A stretch of DNA of 64,000 bases from Anoplopoma fimbria (lineage: Eukaryota > Chordata > Actinopteri > Perciformes > Anoplopomatidae), in NCBI RefSeq assembly GCF_027596085.1, contig NC_072462.1, forward strand, positions 16,964,921 to 17,028,920, in the 5' to 3' direction. The notes below the pieces were generated by a model. It was not told the origin of the DNA, searched no databases, and worked only from the letters and a program-made list of their open reading frames with translations. A program made the translations under genes and the position numbers. Position 1 is the stretch's first letter. Each line of letters opens with the position of its first letter. Shown one piece after another: positions 24,285 through 39,050 of the stretch.

Positions 24285-24350
24285 AAAAAAAGAAGGCTCT
24301 GCACACTTTTAATCACTAGACCTTCATCAGGGGACAAAAAGCCCTTAAAT
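24285..24350. repeat. possible fish interspersed repeat fragment
   Basis: Contains CACTAGACCTTCATCAGG, which I recall as a word common in teleost repeats. A related TTCATCAGG word ends the segment at 10281-10312. No element boundaries can be set. Confidence 0.3.
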
Positions 24351-26974
24351 AGGCCTTTTCACAGCAGATATTTGACTTGTCAAAGCAGGAAAAGTAAAAG
24401 TATTATTAATAGCATTAACAATGGCTCTGTTCAATTCAAATGTCTCGGTAAGCCATGACAGTGAGAGAGCATGCAATACCAATGCCCTGAATCTCAAGCA
24501 GCTAAATGGTATTCAGCCATCATGCATTTCATTATTCACACTTGTTATTTTTGTGTGACATGTGAAAATTGTCTTTCTCTCGTGGGAACCAATGCTCTAT
24601 GAGCCAAGCTGACTCTTGACCAAACCAAACTCAGATTTATTTCACATTATGTCCTGCTACGGAAGACAGAAAACTGCAATTTCACTGGACAAAGACACAC
24701 TTTGAGGATGATCACTTGATTATATTCCACCTTCATATAAAAGGCTGTCAAAAATCATGCCAGATCCAGAAGCACAAAGTTTAAATGAACTGCACTGCAT
24801 TGCCTTTATGAAGTAGTTACTAACCCTCTGAGTATAAATATACCGTCATAATCTTGATTTTACTAAGATTGACTCTCACATTTATGATACAATATTTCTT
24901 GATTTTTGGTCCTCGGCGGTTACAAGTTAATGCAAACAACTTTGATATCATGTCAGGGAATAACCCCAACAGTTCTCAGGGTTTCTTCGGGCAGAGACCT
25001 TGTGTAAAGTCCTGTGCAAACAATGCTGATTTTGAACGACATGAACCGTGGTTACTGATGGGAGAGCAGAAATCATCCGTGCTTCTCCACATCCAAACAG
25101 ACAGGCAGGTAATTTTAGACCATGGGAGAACAAATTGGCCCGTTTCACCCACTCAAGTCAATCAAGGGAGTGAGGGGGAGGGGAGAATGAGACAGACGGA
25201 CAGAGAGAGGGTAAAATACTGAACAACACATAAGGGAGGGAATAACAAAGATTAAAAAAAGATGGCCGCGTTGAAAATGAGGGAATGGCTGATCACAGAC
25301 AAACCGTGTAAGAAAACTATAAAAAAGGAGCGGATACAAAATGTGAAAAGAAATCTGCATCGCCATCCTCCCATTGGTGGTCATGTTCCCACCGTTGCCT
25401 CTCTTTGATTTAATTGTCTGGGTAGGAGTGAGATCAGAGCAGCAGTTCAGCACTAGGCTTCTATCAGACTTGAGAAACAACAAATGTGAAAATTAAAGAG
25501 ACGAGAGAGAAAGAAAAAAGAAATATAGAACCAGAGGAAAGAACCAGAAACCAGTGAAGCATGATGAAAAGGCACATAAGAGCTCACAGATAGAACACAA
25601 GGAGGAAGAGTGAGCGCAAAGATGTGAGCAAAAGAAAGGGAGGGACGGAGTAAAAGCAAGAACAAGGAGAGCCGGTGGTCCATTTCCTTCTTTTCAGCTA
25701 TATTAAATTACCCAAGTAGGAGTAAGTTCAGTAGATCAGTAGATCAGCAGTAGGAGTAGCAGGCCTTCATCAAAGCAGCAGTCACTGCTTATTAGAATAT
25801 TATTACAGAACAGCAGCGGCCAGCCAGTGGGCTGATTACTGACTGGGTCCAATGGGAGGCCTCATTTGACTGGAATGTATGGAGGCTGAAATGGAGAACA
25901 GGGATAAACACAGAAATGCCATTTATAGACTAGACGTTTTGATACGTCTTTTATAAAAACTTTGTGTCCACGTGAGCTAGACTAAAAGAGCAGGATTTTT
26001 TTTTACATTCGTTATTAAAATGCACATGGCTTTTTCCAACGGTTTTCATTAATCTCTTAAACATTACATTTTATCCAACAATTGCTTTCCAAAGATCTTT
26101 TAAAAATGCATTTAAACATGAAAAATAACCATAATTGGAAAGAAAAAGCTGCAAAAATCTGCAACGAATCTTTCCAGCTACTTAATTTTTGGATATTTGA
26201 CATTGCTAAAGACTACTTTGCAAATAATCAAAGGAATATTGTGCATAGCTGATGGGTGATTTCACAAAAGTTATAACTTTATTGCAGCCTTAAAAGTACT
26301 TAGTTGGAAAAATATATCCTGCAGATCGAAAAAAGCCACATTGTTTGTACAATGACAAGATTTTTCTGTAATTCATTCATCATGGAAGCTGTATAAGTTA
26401 TGATGACTAAGGTTAAATGTAGGGTCGGGGTAATTATAACAGTATGAGCAACATGGTACAATTTGCATCTTTCTGATTAATTTACATTGATCCAACATTT
26501 TGGAACATGTGCCAAAAGAAATACAATGGCTTAGATGATGTGATGGAACGATGGTTAGAGTAGAGAGAGGATATTTGAAAATGCCTTTGCTGTTTTTATT
26601 CAAACCATCCTGCTTTCTCCATTTAGCTTTTTTCCCCCTATACACATTTGGTTTATTTCAACTGAAGTTCAGGGACGTTGAGGGAAGTAAAATATTGGAG
26701 CCTAAACACAGAATAGAGACCCGATCTAGGAATAGCAATGCTGGCATGAAACACAAGTAGAACAGCATGCTGGGTAATTAGCATTACCAACAGGAATTCA
26801 GATCACATCTCCTCCAATCAGGACAGACACTGAACTCAGGTCGATCAGTTGGTTGACTGGGTGAAATTAGGCATGGCCTATGCCTATTATTTATTCTTAG
26901 ATTTGATATGGCTGGTTGATTCGGACTCTGTAGCGCAACGCACACATGCACACAAACACACAATCTATCCCTCT

Positions 26975-26976
<2 letters not shown>

Positions 26977-27009
<33 letters not shown>
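26977..27009. repeat. (AC)n microsatellite, short
   Basis: About 33 bp of pure AC, flanked by imperfect CA-rich sequence from 26940. Confidence 0.92.
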
Positions 27010-27013
<4 letters not shown>

Positions 27014-27800
27014 CATACACACACCTAGTGTGGTCCAACCGACGACCACCGTGACAGAATGAGGCACAAACACACAAACCACAAGCATCCAGTCATTCCA
27101 GACTGAGAAAATATTCATGTTAAGTTCGATTTGGTACACTGTAGAATGTGATATAACACAGGAGGCAGGGCACAAGTAAATTCACTGCTATATATTTATA
27201 CTTTACAAACGCACTCATCTTTTTCACAGTTTTTGTTCAAAGGCTATGGGAATGTAGTTAACGAAGGCTGTGTTTATTTATAATTATGCTCACCTTTAAG
27301 CTGAGATTGTCGTTTAAATCTAAAAAATGTTACATAATAAGGGGGGCCAAGCAAAAATATTTATATATATGACAAACTGACAGGAGATGGAACTTTAAAA
27401 ATATTTTTTTTCTTCTTTTTTTTTTGTTCCAGACTTTTTGGAAATACAAGGTCTCCTCGGACGGTTGAGTCAAACAACTGCCTTGCCGAGTTGGATATCC
27501 ACTAGTTGGCGTGTTTGTACTAATATGACTTGGATCACAAGTTTAAGTCCCATCCCTGCCAAAAACCACACTGGGGTTAGCCGGGGTGGTGTGGAGGATT
27601 TTTGGAGAATTATGTCTGGGATTTCTAGAGTCCTGCTTTTAATCTTTGCAATATAACACTATGAAGCACATATTACAACTAAATTAAATGCAGCGCTTCC
27701 AAGCAAATTAATCAATGTCCCCCTCTTTTATTTTCTTTATCCAATCATACAGACACACACTGCATCAAGAAGAGCACGTACCCAACATGAGGTGGCAGAG

Positions 27801-27849
27801 TGTGTCTGTGTGTCTGCGTGTGTGCATGTATGTGTGTGTGTGTGTGTGT
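27801..27849. repeat. (GT)n microsatellite, imperfect
   Basis: TGTGTC/TGCGTG units followed by pure TG. Confidence 0.9.
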
Positions 27850-28746
27850 ATAAAGTACAGGCGTAGAGTGAGTCAAGGTTGGCCTAATTGGAGGTTGTTT
27901 GTATGTCTGGAAGAACGTGTAAATGATGGAGGTAAGAAAATGAAGGAAAGGGAGGGAGCAGGTGGCCTCCTTCATCTGGACCACAGCTGTACGCAGCATG
28001 ACTCACACACTCCTACCTTGACCAAAAGTTACACAAAAGATACACACGCACACACGTAAACACTTGCATGTACAACACACAAAAGCATACGCGCACATAC
28101 ACTCACAAACACACATTTGTGACTGCATAAAAGCCCTTGAGACATCTTGAATCAGACTACAAGGACCTCCATGTCCCTCAGTGCTGCATGCTTTGATGTG
28201 GCAGGAAACACATTAAATGAATAATTTAATTACAAAAAAAGTCATTTATGCTGCATAATTCCCCATTATTAAGAAATGTCCTACTTAGCTACACAGTGTT
28301 ATTAAGTTAGTTAGTTGCTGAGCATTATCCTTTGGAAGTACTTACTACCTACATTATTCCACAAATGTTTCTTTTGGTGGAGCAACAGATTTATACAAAC
28401 TGTGATGGTCGAGATGTGTCAGCTCTGGGAATTATTTTTGTGAACCATCATCCTAAACTGTCTAATATATAAAAGTCAAACAGTGCTGTTTTGCTGGGGA
28501 AATTAACAACATCTAGCCCAATTAACCTAAAACAAGCTGATTATTGATCTCACCAGTGGTATTTTTGACAACAGTCAAAAATACACTCTAAAGAAAATAG
28601 TACAGCTTATAAAATACTTGATTCATGTTCATTAAAATGTCTTTTTTTTCATTCAGTTCTTCAGTCTTGGTTTACAGGCAGCTGGCAGCTCTGTTCTCTC
28701 TCCCTTTCTGGAGTTCTTCTATGGGCTACAGGTTAGTTTGCAGTGA

Positions 28747-28750
<4 letters not shown>

Positions 28751-28841
<91 letters not shown>
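28751..28841. repeat. (GT)n microsatellite
   Basis: 91 bp of pure GT repeat. Confidence 0.97.
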
Positions 28842-28842
<1 letters not shown>

Positions 28843-28974
28843 ATGTGGAGGGGACAGGGGGCTGCTTGCACTTCGGGGCATAGTTAAGGTCCTTTTTTCC
28901 CTCTCATTTCACTTTGATTCCTGGAACACTTAACGTTGCACATGCATGAGCACTTGCTCACTCACACACCCATT

Positions 28975-28978
<4 letters not shown>

Positions 28979-29029
<51 letters not shown>
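28979..29029. repeat. (CA)n microsatellite
   Basis: 51 bp of CA repeat, opposite in sense to the GT array 140 bp to the left. The two form an imperfect inverted repeat. Confidence 0.96.
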
Positions 29030-29031
<2 letters not shown>

Positions 29032-32000
29032 CACTAGATATAGACGCTTTTCTGACAACAAAGTTGGGCAACATTCAAACGCTGTATTCAATTAAACTGG
29101 CAAGTGACACACTCTCTTTACCCCCGTCTGTCTCTCTGTCTGATTCACTGGGATCTACATGAATGTTGCTTTGATTTTAATCAAATTTGAAACATTAGAA
29201 AACAAAGAAGGCATATGAAAATCTTAATTTTATGGTGAAATAAATGATTCGCTAAAGTTTTCTTTGACGGGAACTAAAATCCAAATTGATCTTGTTTGAT
29301 TGATCTAATAGAATAAAAAAAAGTATTATCCCATTGCTAATAAAAGTCCATAAATCTGCTTCGTAATCATAGAAAAATAACTAGAACTTTCCTGAGAATC
29401 GTCACATTTTTTTTCTACAAATACAAAGTTGTCAAGTGATAGTTGTCTGGACATGAGTACACAGGTAAACAGGAACTGCCAATAGCTGATTTGGTATACT
29501 TTTTATATTGCCAAAATGCCAAAACACAAACAAATATATGATAACATTTTAAAGTTTTAGCATTCAGCTAACTCACTGTGCTTTGGCAGCATCATACTTT
29601 TTGCTTACATCCCCCAACGCCCCCAAATAAAGAAAACTGTAGTTCCAAAAGTTAGAGCATGTTATCGCTATATAGAAGTAAGACAAAGAATAATAAAAGT
29701 ATTTTCATGTTGTACTATCAATATTGTCTTGGGGGAGAAATGCAGATATCTGACAGACATTGTCCCATTTGAAAACTCTTGGGGTAACATCAGGGAACTT
29801 CCTTGTTGTTTGTAAGTAACATGCAAGTTAATGCAATGCTAAACCAACATGTGTGTTGAGGTTTCAGTGTGTAACAGGGCACAGTGTCCTCCAGACATCC
29901 GCTGAAGATTACTTTCCTTCTCCTTGTAGACTTCTTGTCTACTTATTTTACAGTCTTACTCTTCTACATTCTTCATGGCTTGTTGACATTCCATGTCTTG
30001 GATTGTGGTTTCTCTTTGCCATGATGGTTATTTCACTGAACCTTGGCATTGCTCCCATTTTGAATTCTCGACATGCCCTTTTCATGGATGGAGCATCAGA
30101 GAATGATTGTATTTTCCATTGTTACAGAGAGCCATTGAATGCTTGTTTTGAACTTACTTTTGCACAAAAACAATGTTCTCCAAATCATAAGTGTCTGCCA
30201 ATTTGAGGGCAGGATTTTAAAATCATAAAGTATTGTAGTAAATGAGCCACCATTAGTGATTTATTGATGAATTCGTCAAAATAAGCCAAGCTAGAAAGCT
30301 TGACAGCCTTCTTTAAAAATGTCACACTGAAAGACACGGTGCTGTAAGCAAAAGATGCACAATGATGCGGCATCTTCTTATCAATTGGCCAAGTGATGAA
30401 AAGGACAACATGTTTACTTGCTTAACCGTGAACATTACAAAACACACCAAACAGATACAGAGCAGATATATAAAAAAGCGGATGTCTTGGTTGCAAGACA
30501 AAGCTGTATGGCAACATACAGATATAAACAAGAAAGCTTGTGCATAACTGCATTATATAGACTTGGCAGTCAAACACTCTATCCAAGCCTGGATTTAGTC
30601 AAGTTCAGTGACATTAGGGAACATAAACAGTCCAGACCAGAAAAAGGCACCACAAGGAATGTAAAGATGCAGAACCATTCTCCAAAAGTCACATATTAGT
30701 CTTGGATAAATGAGAATGCTGCTATGCATAGAAAGTTAGTATTATGTTCCTCCTTTTAAAAAGGGAAAAAAGTTTGGCTCTTATTGTGTTGCTTACTGTG
30801 CCTGTTTGCAACTATTTGGTCTTGAAAAAGTCGAGAGCTTAGTTTATTTTATAAGGTTTCAATCTAGAGAAATCAACAAGAACCTATTGAGCTGGAAGAT
30901 CCATGAATCAGCGGACTCTGGGGAATGTTTTTAATGATGAGGTGATTTAAATGCCAAACTTTAAGATTAAGATGATTCAGCAAGTGCCAAACAGACAATT
31001 AGTCCCACCGACTGTTTCTGAATGCGCCCAACCCCCATTGTTAGCAGAACAGTAGAGGATGAAAATGAGCTTTAATTTGCCTTTTTGGTGGGTTTTCTGG
31101 AAATAATGTTAAAACGTGTGCTACATTGGGATGGAAACTTGACTGTTGGCAAACCAACGTTCAATGGATGATTTGTTGTGTTCATAATTAGTTTTGTTTT
31201 AAAGTTTTTAGTCACCTTTACTTTTAAACTAGAACCTGCTGCTCCAGTTAACTCGCTAAACCGTCCCTTAAGAGGACTTGTTTAGCTGATCCTACAGCGC
31301 CCGAGGCTTTTTCCTTTGAGTAGAGTATTATCCGTCACTATGGTAGGATGTATGAGAGATAACCAGGCTGTCAGCTGTGCTTTTGAAGAATTCTCTCTGT
31401 AACCTGACGCCATTACAAACATCTAAACATCCAAACGCTGGTTCCAGTAATATATCCCTCAACCAACATTGTGCATAGAAAGAAAAAACGGACTTAACTT
31501 GAAAGTAGGGAGGAAACCATTTGTTTGTGTTCAATTTAATCTCATGGCTTAATTCTGCACTGACCTTTGTTTTGTTAATATAAGTCACTGTAATCATTAT
31601 CATTCAAAAGTGTAAACATCGCTACATCGCCAACACTTTAATCGAGATGAATGGCACTCTGTATTGTTGTCATGGAGACGGACAGAATTCAGGCTTGGTA
31701 TTAGGTTGTGTATTCAATAGCTGCAGTCGCCCTCCTTTCTGCCGTTATTCGCTTCTATGAATAGTAAAGGTAATCTGCCTGAATCAGTGTTACAGACAGT
31801 TTTATCAATATTGATATAATCTCAAACTAAACACCAGTGCTGGAATGGAAAGTTTTTCTATTCCAGTCTGCATCTATACCTCCGCTTCTTCCTTTAAACT
31901 CCTCAAAATGAAACTGGTGCACATTCAAAAGGCAGGACATTGGAAAATGAGGAAGAAGACTGAAAAAGATACATTTTGTTTAACTTTAGTTTAAAGTAAT

Positions 32001-32973
32001 TTGTGTTTCCTATTGTGGGAAGACTAGAGTTTTCGTTTTGGTAGATTCTTTTGATTCACAATAGGCACAATCAGTTTCCTCTTGTTTCTCCACCTGCCTT
32101 TGCCTCGTCACCTCTTTTTCCATCACACAATCTATTTTTCCCAACTTTCTCAATAGCTATGTCACTCCTCTCCACTCCACATGTCCCACTCCCCTCTCTG
32201 CTTTTGGCCCTTTACTACATTCCCATCCTTCCCTCTTCTCTCTCCATCTTCCTTCCAATATCTCCCCCACCCACCCATCTCTTTTCCTCCGTCACTCCCA
32301 CAGTCCCATCAGTGCTTTTCTGAGTCCAGGCTTGTATATCCATTAGTCAGTGTTATCTTCATGTCAACAGTTCCTCTCAAATATTTACAATAGTCCCCAG
32401 TGGGGAGACTTCCAGCTAGGGGTGGGATGATTCACCCTTTTGTTAACACAATCACCCCAAAGTTACTCTGTACCACTCAGGAACACATGAACATGAGTAA
32501 TAGACCCAAAGTGTCCCAAAACATGTTTTGTACACTGAAGGATTTGACCTTTGAGAGCGGGATTTATATGTAAATTAAAGACAGAAGAGATCATGCTAGA
32601 AAGTAGCAGAACAGTGACGGGCACCTGTGGGTGCATGTGTATCTATGATTGAACATATAGTAGATGTATATTCATCATTAGTCAACATAAAAAAACACTG
32701 AAGAGACTGAGATTTTAAGCATCATCATGATAACAATCATTGTTATTGAATCTATGTAATACTGATGGGCAACAATTAAAGTTACAGATTCTCCTTGACT
32801 CCTCGGTATGACAGACATAAAATATCCATATTTGGGATGATATAAATGTCTGGTATTGGACCAATCAACAAACTGTATTCATACTGACTAATAAATGCAG
32901 CCATGACAACCATATATGACAGTAATATAACAAACAATTATTATCTCCCAACTTTCATGTATATGCTATATTC

Positions 32974-33032
32974 CAGTGGTGCCCAACCTCGGGGTCAGAA
33001 TCCCCAAAGGGATTGAAAAAAAAAAAAAAAAA
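32974..33032. repeat. possible hAT-type transposon end plus A-tract
   Basis: CAGTGGTGCCCAACCTCGGG followed by GTCAGAATCCCCAAAGGG resembles the terminal sequence of hAT-family non-autonomous elements. A 17-base A-run (about 33016-33032) follows. No matching opposite end was found. Confidence 0.4.
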
Positions 33033-34403
33033 TGGAACCACAAGTCAGGCAGCAGCAAGTAGCTGAAGCAAGAAAAGAAAACTAAACATACACTTTGAAA
33101 TATATGACAGCAGTGGCAGATAGGCCAACCCAGCTTAACCACAGATATGTTGCATGTGTAACGCTTCCATTTGGTGACTGACAACATCTACAAAAGGCGA
33201 GAAAATAACCAAATATTGTAAATGTACATACAAATGCAGAGGTGTCACGCAAGCAAATGTGACCCTTTGCTTACACACAGATGCAACAAAAAATATATAT
33301 TCAGAGTGAATCAGCAGTAAACTCTGATAGATAAACAAGATGTTGGAGGCATAGAGTTTATTTGACATTTCTCTCTCTCTTCTTCTCTTTGTGGTGTCTG
33401 TCTTGGCCCATCTTTAACCGTGACCTTCCGTTGTATTTGTTTTAGAGTTAGGACTCTGTAGCGCTGTTCGGGGAAACGCAAACACACACACGGACACGCT
33501 CATGTATGACACACATATTGTACGAGCGCACCCAAGAACAGAGACATTGCTCAATGGAAGGAGGAAATGTAGTAAGACATTCTGACGTTAGTTAAACACT
33601 CAAGTGCTTCCTCATGGAGTGCTTTGCAGCAGTTCTGTCTATTTAACATAAGATCTTACATATTAAATCTGCGGTCAGCTTGTGCTTGAACTTGAAGGAC
33701 TTGTTCTCAATGAAACAGTAAATTCAATCAGTCTTGTTAAGCTTTTCTGGATCTGAATCTAAAGATTAGAAAAAGAGGTTAGCTAAACTAATTTGGATAG
33801 GAAAACGAAGGTAAACCTTTAAATGATTGCACTGTTCAATGTGAAAATCCATTAGAGTTTACAGACAGACGTAAACCTGATCTACTGCTGTGGTTAGGGA
33901 AGCAAACAGTTTAGGGGCTATTATCAACATTTTGGATGTGCTCACTTTTGGTTTCACTTCAGACTTAACTGTTGGCTTGTTTGTTTGCGGTCTGATTTTA
34001 TGACTGCTTGTGTTTATGCCCAATTGAACTTCATTTTAGCGATGTTACAATAATACAATATCATATCCTGAATAAAAATGGCCAAAACTAAGAAAATAAG
34101 AATCAAGTTTTAATAAACCAGAAAAATCTGCCCAATAAAAACACTGGTATGTCTCCAGCAGCAAGGAGTAAATGGAATGAAATGGCTTGCGGTTTATAGC
34201 ACCTCCGTACCCCTGCAAAATGTCTCCTAGACAAAAAACCTACATTGATGATGGGTTGGTGGAAAGATGGATGCATTGCTCTGTAATAACGAAAAGGTTT
34301 TTTATTACATCCAATAAAGGACATGGACACAGAAACAGATGAAGACAGATGGAAGTAAAAAGTCAGTATTTCATATTACCGTCATCATGAAGTCATCAGT
34401 CAG

Positions 34404-34407
<4 letters not shown>

Positions 34408-34438
<31 letters not shown>
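34408..34438. repeat. (GAT)n trinucleotide repeat
   Basis: Ten uninterrupted GAT units, 31 bp. One plus-strand frame reads as an Asp run, but there is no gene context. Confidence 0.95.
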
Positions 34439-34531
34439 TACCTTCCTGGGTAGTCTTTCAGCCAATGCTGCACTACTTAACCTTATACAGGCTAATCAAG
34501 GAACACCCACACATCAGCACCCACCCACCCA

Positions 34532-34633
<102 letters not shown>

Positions 34634-34755
34634 TTCTCCTGGCCTGATGGTGAGCTGGCAAGTGGAGCAATCCATGTGCAGGTCTGGGTGTGAGGTGTAA
34701 CGTTTCAAAACACACTGCCAATTCTGCTCAGAAACAAAGATGAAGTACTCTTACA

Positions 34756-34756
<1 letters not shown>

Positions 34757-34811
<55 letters not shown>

Positions 34812-34850
34812 AACACACGCACAAACACAAACACACGCACACAAACACAC
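34757..34850. repeat. (AC)n microsatellite with degenerate right half
   Basis: Pure AC to about 34805, then ACAAACAC and ACGC variants to 34850. It lies about 130 bp from the previous array. Confidence 0.95.
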
Positions 34851-37800
34851 ATCTGCACTGTGGAAAAAACACATCAAATCCCAGGTGTTTGGAAAATTTG
34901 GAATAAACATCCTGAACTAATGTGAGCCGATGATGGAAAAGAAAATATCTGGCTGCAAATAATAAACATCAGTCTTGTTAGTTATTAGACATTTATTGAT
35001 TGTCCCTAATAGTAACAAATAGCTGAATGCATTTCAAAAACAAGATCACAGGTTGGGCAATATTTACACATGCATGCAAGTAAAGTATTACCAAGAACTC
35101 TAAAGGCTTGGAGTTTGTACAACCTCCATCACAGTTTGGCTCTGTCAGTTTTCATACCGTACAAAACATCAATTCTGTGATCACATACCGTGCAATATTA
35201 TATTCCTTTTGGTTATGAAAGTCTAAAACCTGTCTCTCAAAAACATTATCAACAGAGTCATGCCTATCTTGTTTCTAGCTTTTGGAGAGACTTGCTAATT
35301 TTGAAATATCTGTACTCAAATCATAACAGAAACACATGTTGATCTGTTTAGGGATTCATCACCTTCTGCTTGAGTCAGTGTTGTGACTTTTAGTGTCTGA
35401 TACTGAAGTTTAAATCGCGATACATCCATACCTGGCCTTTCCTGTGACATAATGTTTCTCGCTGTGTCTACAAACATTTTTTACTTCAATGGGCATCATG
35501 GGTGGTTTGCATGCAGACTGTGCTGAACGCAAGCTAGATCGCTTCCATGTCTGGTTTTGAAGATGCAAAATCTAATTTCAGCGCCTCTAAAAAGTCATAT
35601 TGAAAAAGACTAGTGTAACTGTAGCTCTAGCTCTGGTCAAGAATTTTCTTAAGACCAACAAGAATTGATTGTGGTCTCTGGGTTCAGTCTATCACCAGGA
35701 TAGACACTGGATAGAATTCCATGATTTAGTGCATATTTTATCAGGCACCCAGACAGACCACATTTAAAATCACAGTCAAACGCACACCCATTGTGAAAGA
35801 ACAATATTCCAACGCTCGGGGGTGAATCCAAATGGCTGGAAAAAATTCTATTCACATGCTTCAGCGTCAGGTTTACTCAGCGTTTACCAAAATACAAATG
35901 TTAAGGTTGTAAATGATTAACAAAGTCAGCAGGATACATCCTCTGTGGACCATGAACATCTGTACAAAATGATGTCAATCCGTAAAATAGTTTTGTCAGT
36001 CTGGACCAAAGCGGTGGACTAACCAACAAACCAAATGTGACCTCTCTTAACCAGACTATTTCTTTGTGTGTATGGGAAAAAAAGAGACATGAGAAACTCA
36101 TCACTGCTTTGCGTTTAAGCCGTCTCAAACCCTATCCGAGATCATTTATGGTGTACATGGTGTTCTTAGTCCACAATCACACTAACCAAAACAAGCCTTT
36201 GAACTAGAGCCTTTACACGTAAACAGACACGCTTTATCAGTTTCTTCCTTAAACCTGCTTGATTGAATCAAAAGTTATACTTGCTATTAAGCAGACCGAT
36301 GGCAAAAATAAGTAAACTATTAAGGACTATTAAGTAGGCAACAACTACACCATAAGTGTATTCAATCTTAATAAAATAAACAACCTCTGTCCTTTATTTC
36401 TATCTACAATTTAACAATTTAACAGCTCATCTTCATTGTGACCTCCGTGCTGCCTCTGCAACAGCTGAGGAACATCTCACACCGATGCTGTAACATACAC
36501 ACATCTGAACCCACGCACACACACACACTTTCAAACATGCACGAACACACACAGACAGATCATATTAATATTTATTAATATTTCCTGTCCTGATGTGTTC
36601 CCTTGGCAGACTGAGCTGTGCTGCTGCAGTGTGTGGCCCGGCTGCACAAACAGAAAAAATAATCTCTAAATTAAGTTTTATTACCATACCAAAGGGTTGA
36701 CTCATCGGGCTGTCACGCTAATGAGGGGTTCCCCCATTTCTTTCCCATTTCATTTGTCTCAGTCTGTTTATTTCTTTATGCTGGTTTGTCTGTCTTTGAG
36801 CCTTCCTTGCCCTTAGTCGTTGTAAACCTCTTTCAATACCACATAATGTAACAATTTAATTTATTTCAAAAGCCTGGTGTGATCGTGCCAGACTATCCTC
36901 ACCAGAAAACAACAGCATTGATTGTTCATTCAAACATTCAATCGACCCATCTTTTTCCCTTCAAGTGACTGGCTGTCATCACGATAGAAAATACTGTCCT
37001 CTCAAAGTAGCAACGGTTGAAGTGCTGTGACGTTACACAATCACAAAACCACTTTGGGGAGAGGGTTGGGGTGGATAGTTTGGTGAGAGGAGACTGTGGA
37101 TCACAGCCCTTCCTAAACGTTTAGATTCACTCATTGGCAGACACCTCCAAAGTGACATATAAATGAGGACCATCCAAGCCAAAATCAAACTACTCCAAGC
37201 CCTAACACATTATAAATCTAACCATTCTTCTTGGATCAGATTTCATCTAACTGTATAAAACAATTCATAAGGCTCTTTAATACTCACATATAGCAACTTT
37301 AAGATGAATAAGTGAAAGACAGCTACACTGAATACCAGAGAACGCATGAGAACAAAACAACCAGACATTCTCATTTCCATCGAAATTTGATAGTTTGTAA
37401 AGAGGAGCAGAAATTGTTAAATTGAAAAATTGATCAACCAACAAAGAGAGAGACGGACTTGCTTGTATTTAAAAACAATCCAGAAACCATCTGCAAGGCA
37501 GAGCATCCCTCCAATCTAAGTGATTGATTTGAAAATGAGTTTTTCGTCTGTTAAAATTTTACCGCTGTCATTTTCTCTGCTGGGAATCTGTTTGTTGTGT
37601 CAAAGTTAGTTATAAACTATTCATGTCTGTTTAGCCGGCTGGGCATTGATAGCTTTTTGGTATTACTGTCTGTATGCAATCAGTCTAAACTGTCTTAGAA
37701 AATGTATTTATACAGAAAATAAAGAGTCCTTGTCTACACCATGTATTGTGATAATTAATGGGGGCAATGTCACATGAAATGAAGTCTGTGTGCTGCTCTG

Positions 37801-38456
37801 TGCATTACTTTGCATTACACTGACTGACTAGGCCAATACAATTGTGTGTATGTTGTGAGGTTATATTTTTATCACATTTCACAAGTTTCTTTTCCCTTTT
37901 TGTTTCCTTTGTAGCTTTCCAAAAACAAAGCATCATTATGCTGCCTTCACGGCCCTGATGAAAATACCAACAAAACAACTTGTTCCTGTATAAATATTAT
38001 AAAGAAGGGGGTAGATATAGAAACAAAATCTGGATTTTGGATTTTCCACAATTCATTAAACCTTGTTAAATCACTAATGATGCTTTGTTCAGCATGTGTC
38101 CACAGTATGTGAAACATAACAAGGGCAGTAGGACCTCTCATCATGGGTGATTCATATGACATGGTAGTAAATCACTATTTAAAAGCGCGTTGTCCAGCAA
38201 AATGAGTGCATTTTAATGAATGCCCTGATGCCAGTTTTAGGTAAAACACCAATATCAGTCCAACATATCAGCAAGCCAACACTTCGTTTGCTGGCTGGAT
38301 AACAAACAGGTACCATCAGATACCGACTCAGACTGTGTGATCAAACACTTTATGCGAGCCACTGAACACTGAATGGGCCACCATACAGCTGGGGAGCGTT
38401 CAAAGGCTCTCAGGTAGGTACGCAAGTGAAGTATGCAGGCTGCTGCTGGACGCTCT

Positions 38457-38616
<160 letters not shown>

Positions 38617-38934
38617 CTCAAACAAGTGGCATATTCCTTCTATGACATAGTGCTGCTCAAATAAGGGGCTCAGGTGTTTCTCCCTTTGTAGTTTTGCAAA
38701 CACTAAGAAAGATTCAGAAAGTGAGTGAGACAGAAAGAGAAAGGGAGGAGAGAGATGTGATGTTTTCTTTTTTCCTGCCTCGCCTGTGAAACCCTATCCC
38801 CCTTTCATTCCCCCTTTCATTGTGTCAGTTGCTCTTTTGTGTACGTTGCTGATGAGGCCCCCTTGACACTGAAGAGGTTTTGCAGCTGATACCTGACTCC
38901 CATTGAAGATGCTTTTCTCTCAAAAACACACACA

Positions 38935-39050
<116 letters not shown>

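Larger units (their letters stand above)
18525..27430. other. intergenic, no gene recognised
   Basis: AT-rich DNA with scattered short CA repeats. Open frames of up to about 122 codons (for example 24854-25222) have no recognisable domain and no credible splice context. Repeat fragments and longer arrays are listed separately. Confidence 0.65.

Noticed and set aside
24854..25222. 122-codon plus-strand open frame
   Set aside because: Mixed hydrophobic start then low-complexity; no recognisable motif, single-exon in intergenic DNA. Treated as chance.
27438..27560. tRNA-like segment with a B-box-like word (AAGTTTAAGTCCC)
   Set aside because: The A-box match is poor and no cloverleaf closes, so neither a tRNA gene nor a SINE can be claimed.
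29853..30206. 117-codon plus-strand open frame with hydrophobic stretch
   Set aside because: No recognised family, AT-rich context and no regulatory or homology support.
34408..34438. Poly-Asp coding run from GAT repeats
   Set aside because: No supporting gene; simple trinucleotide repeat.
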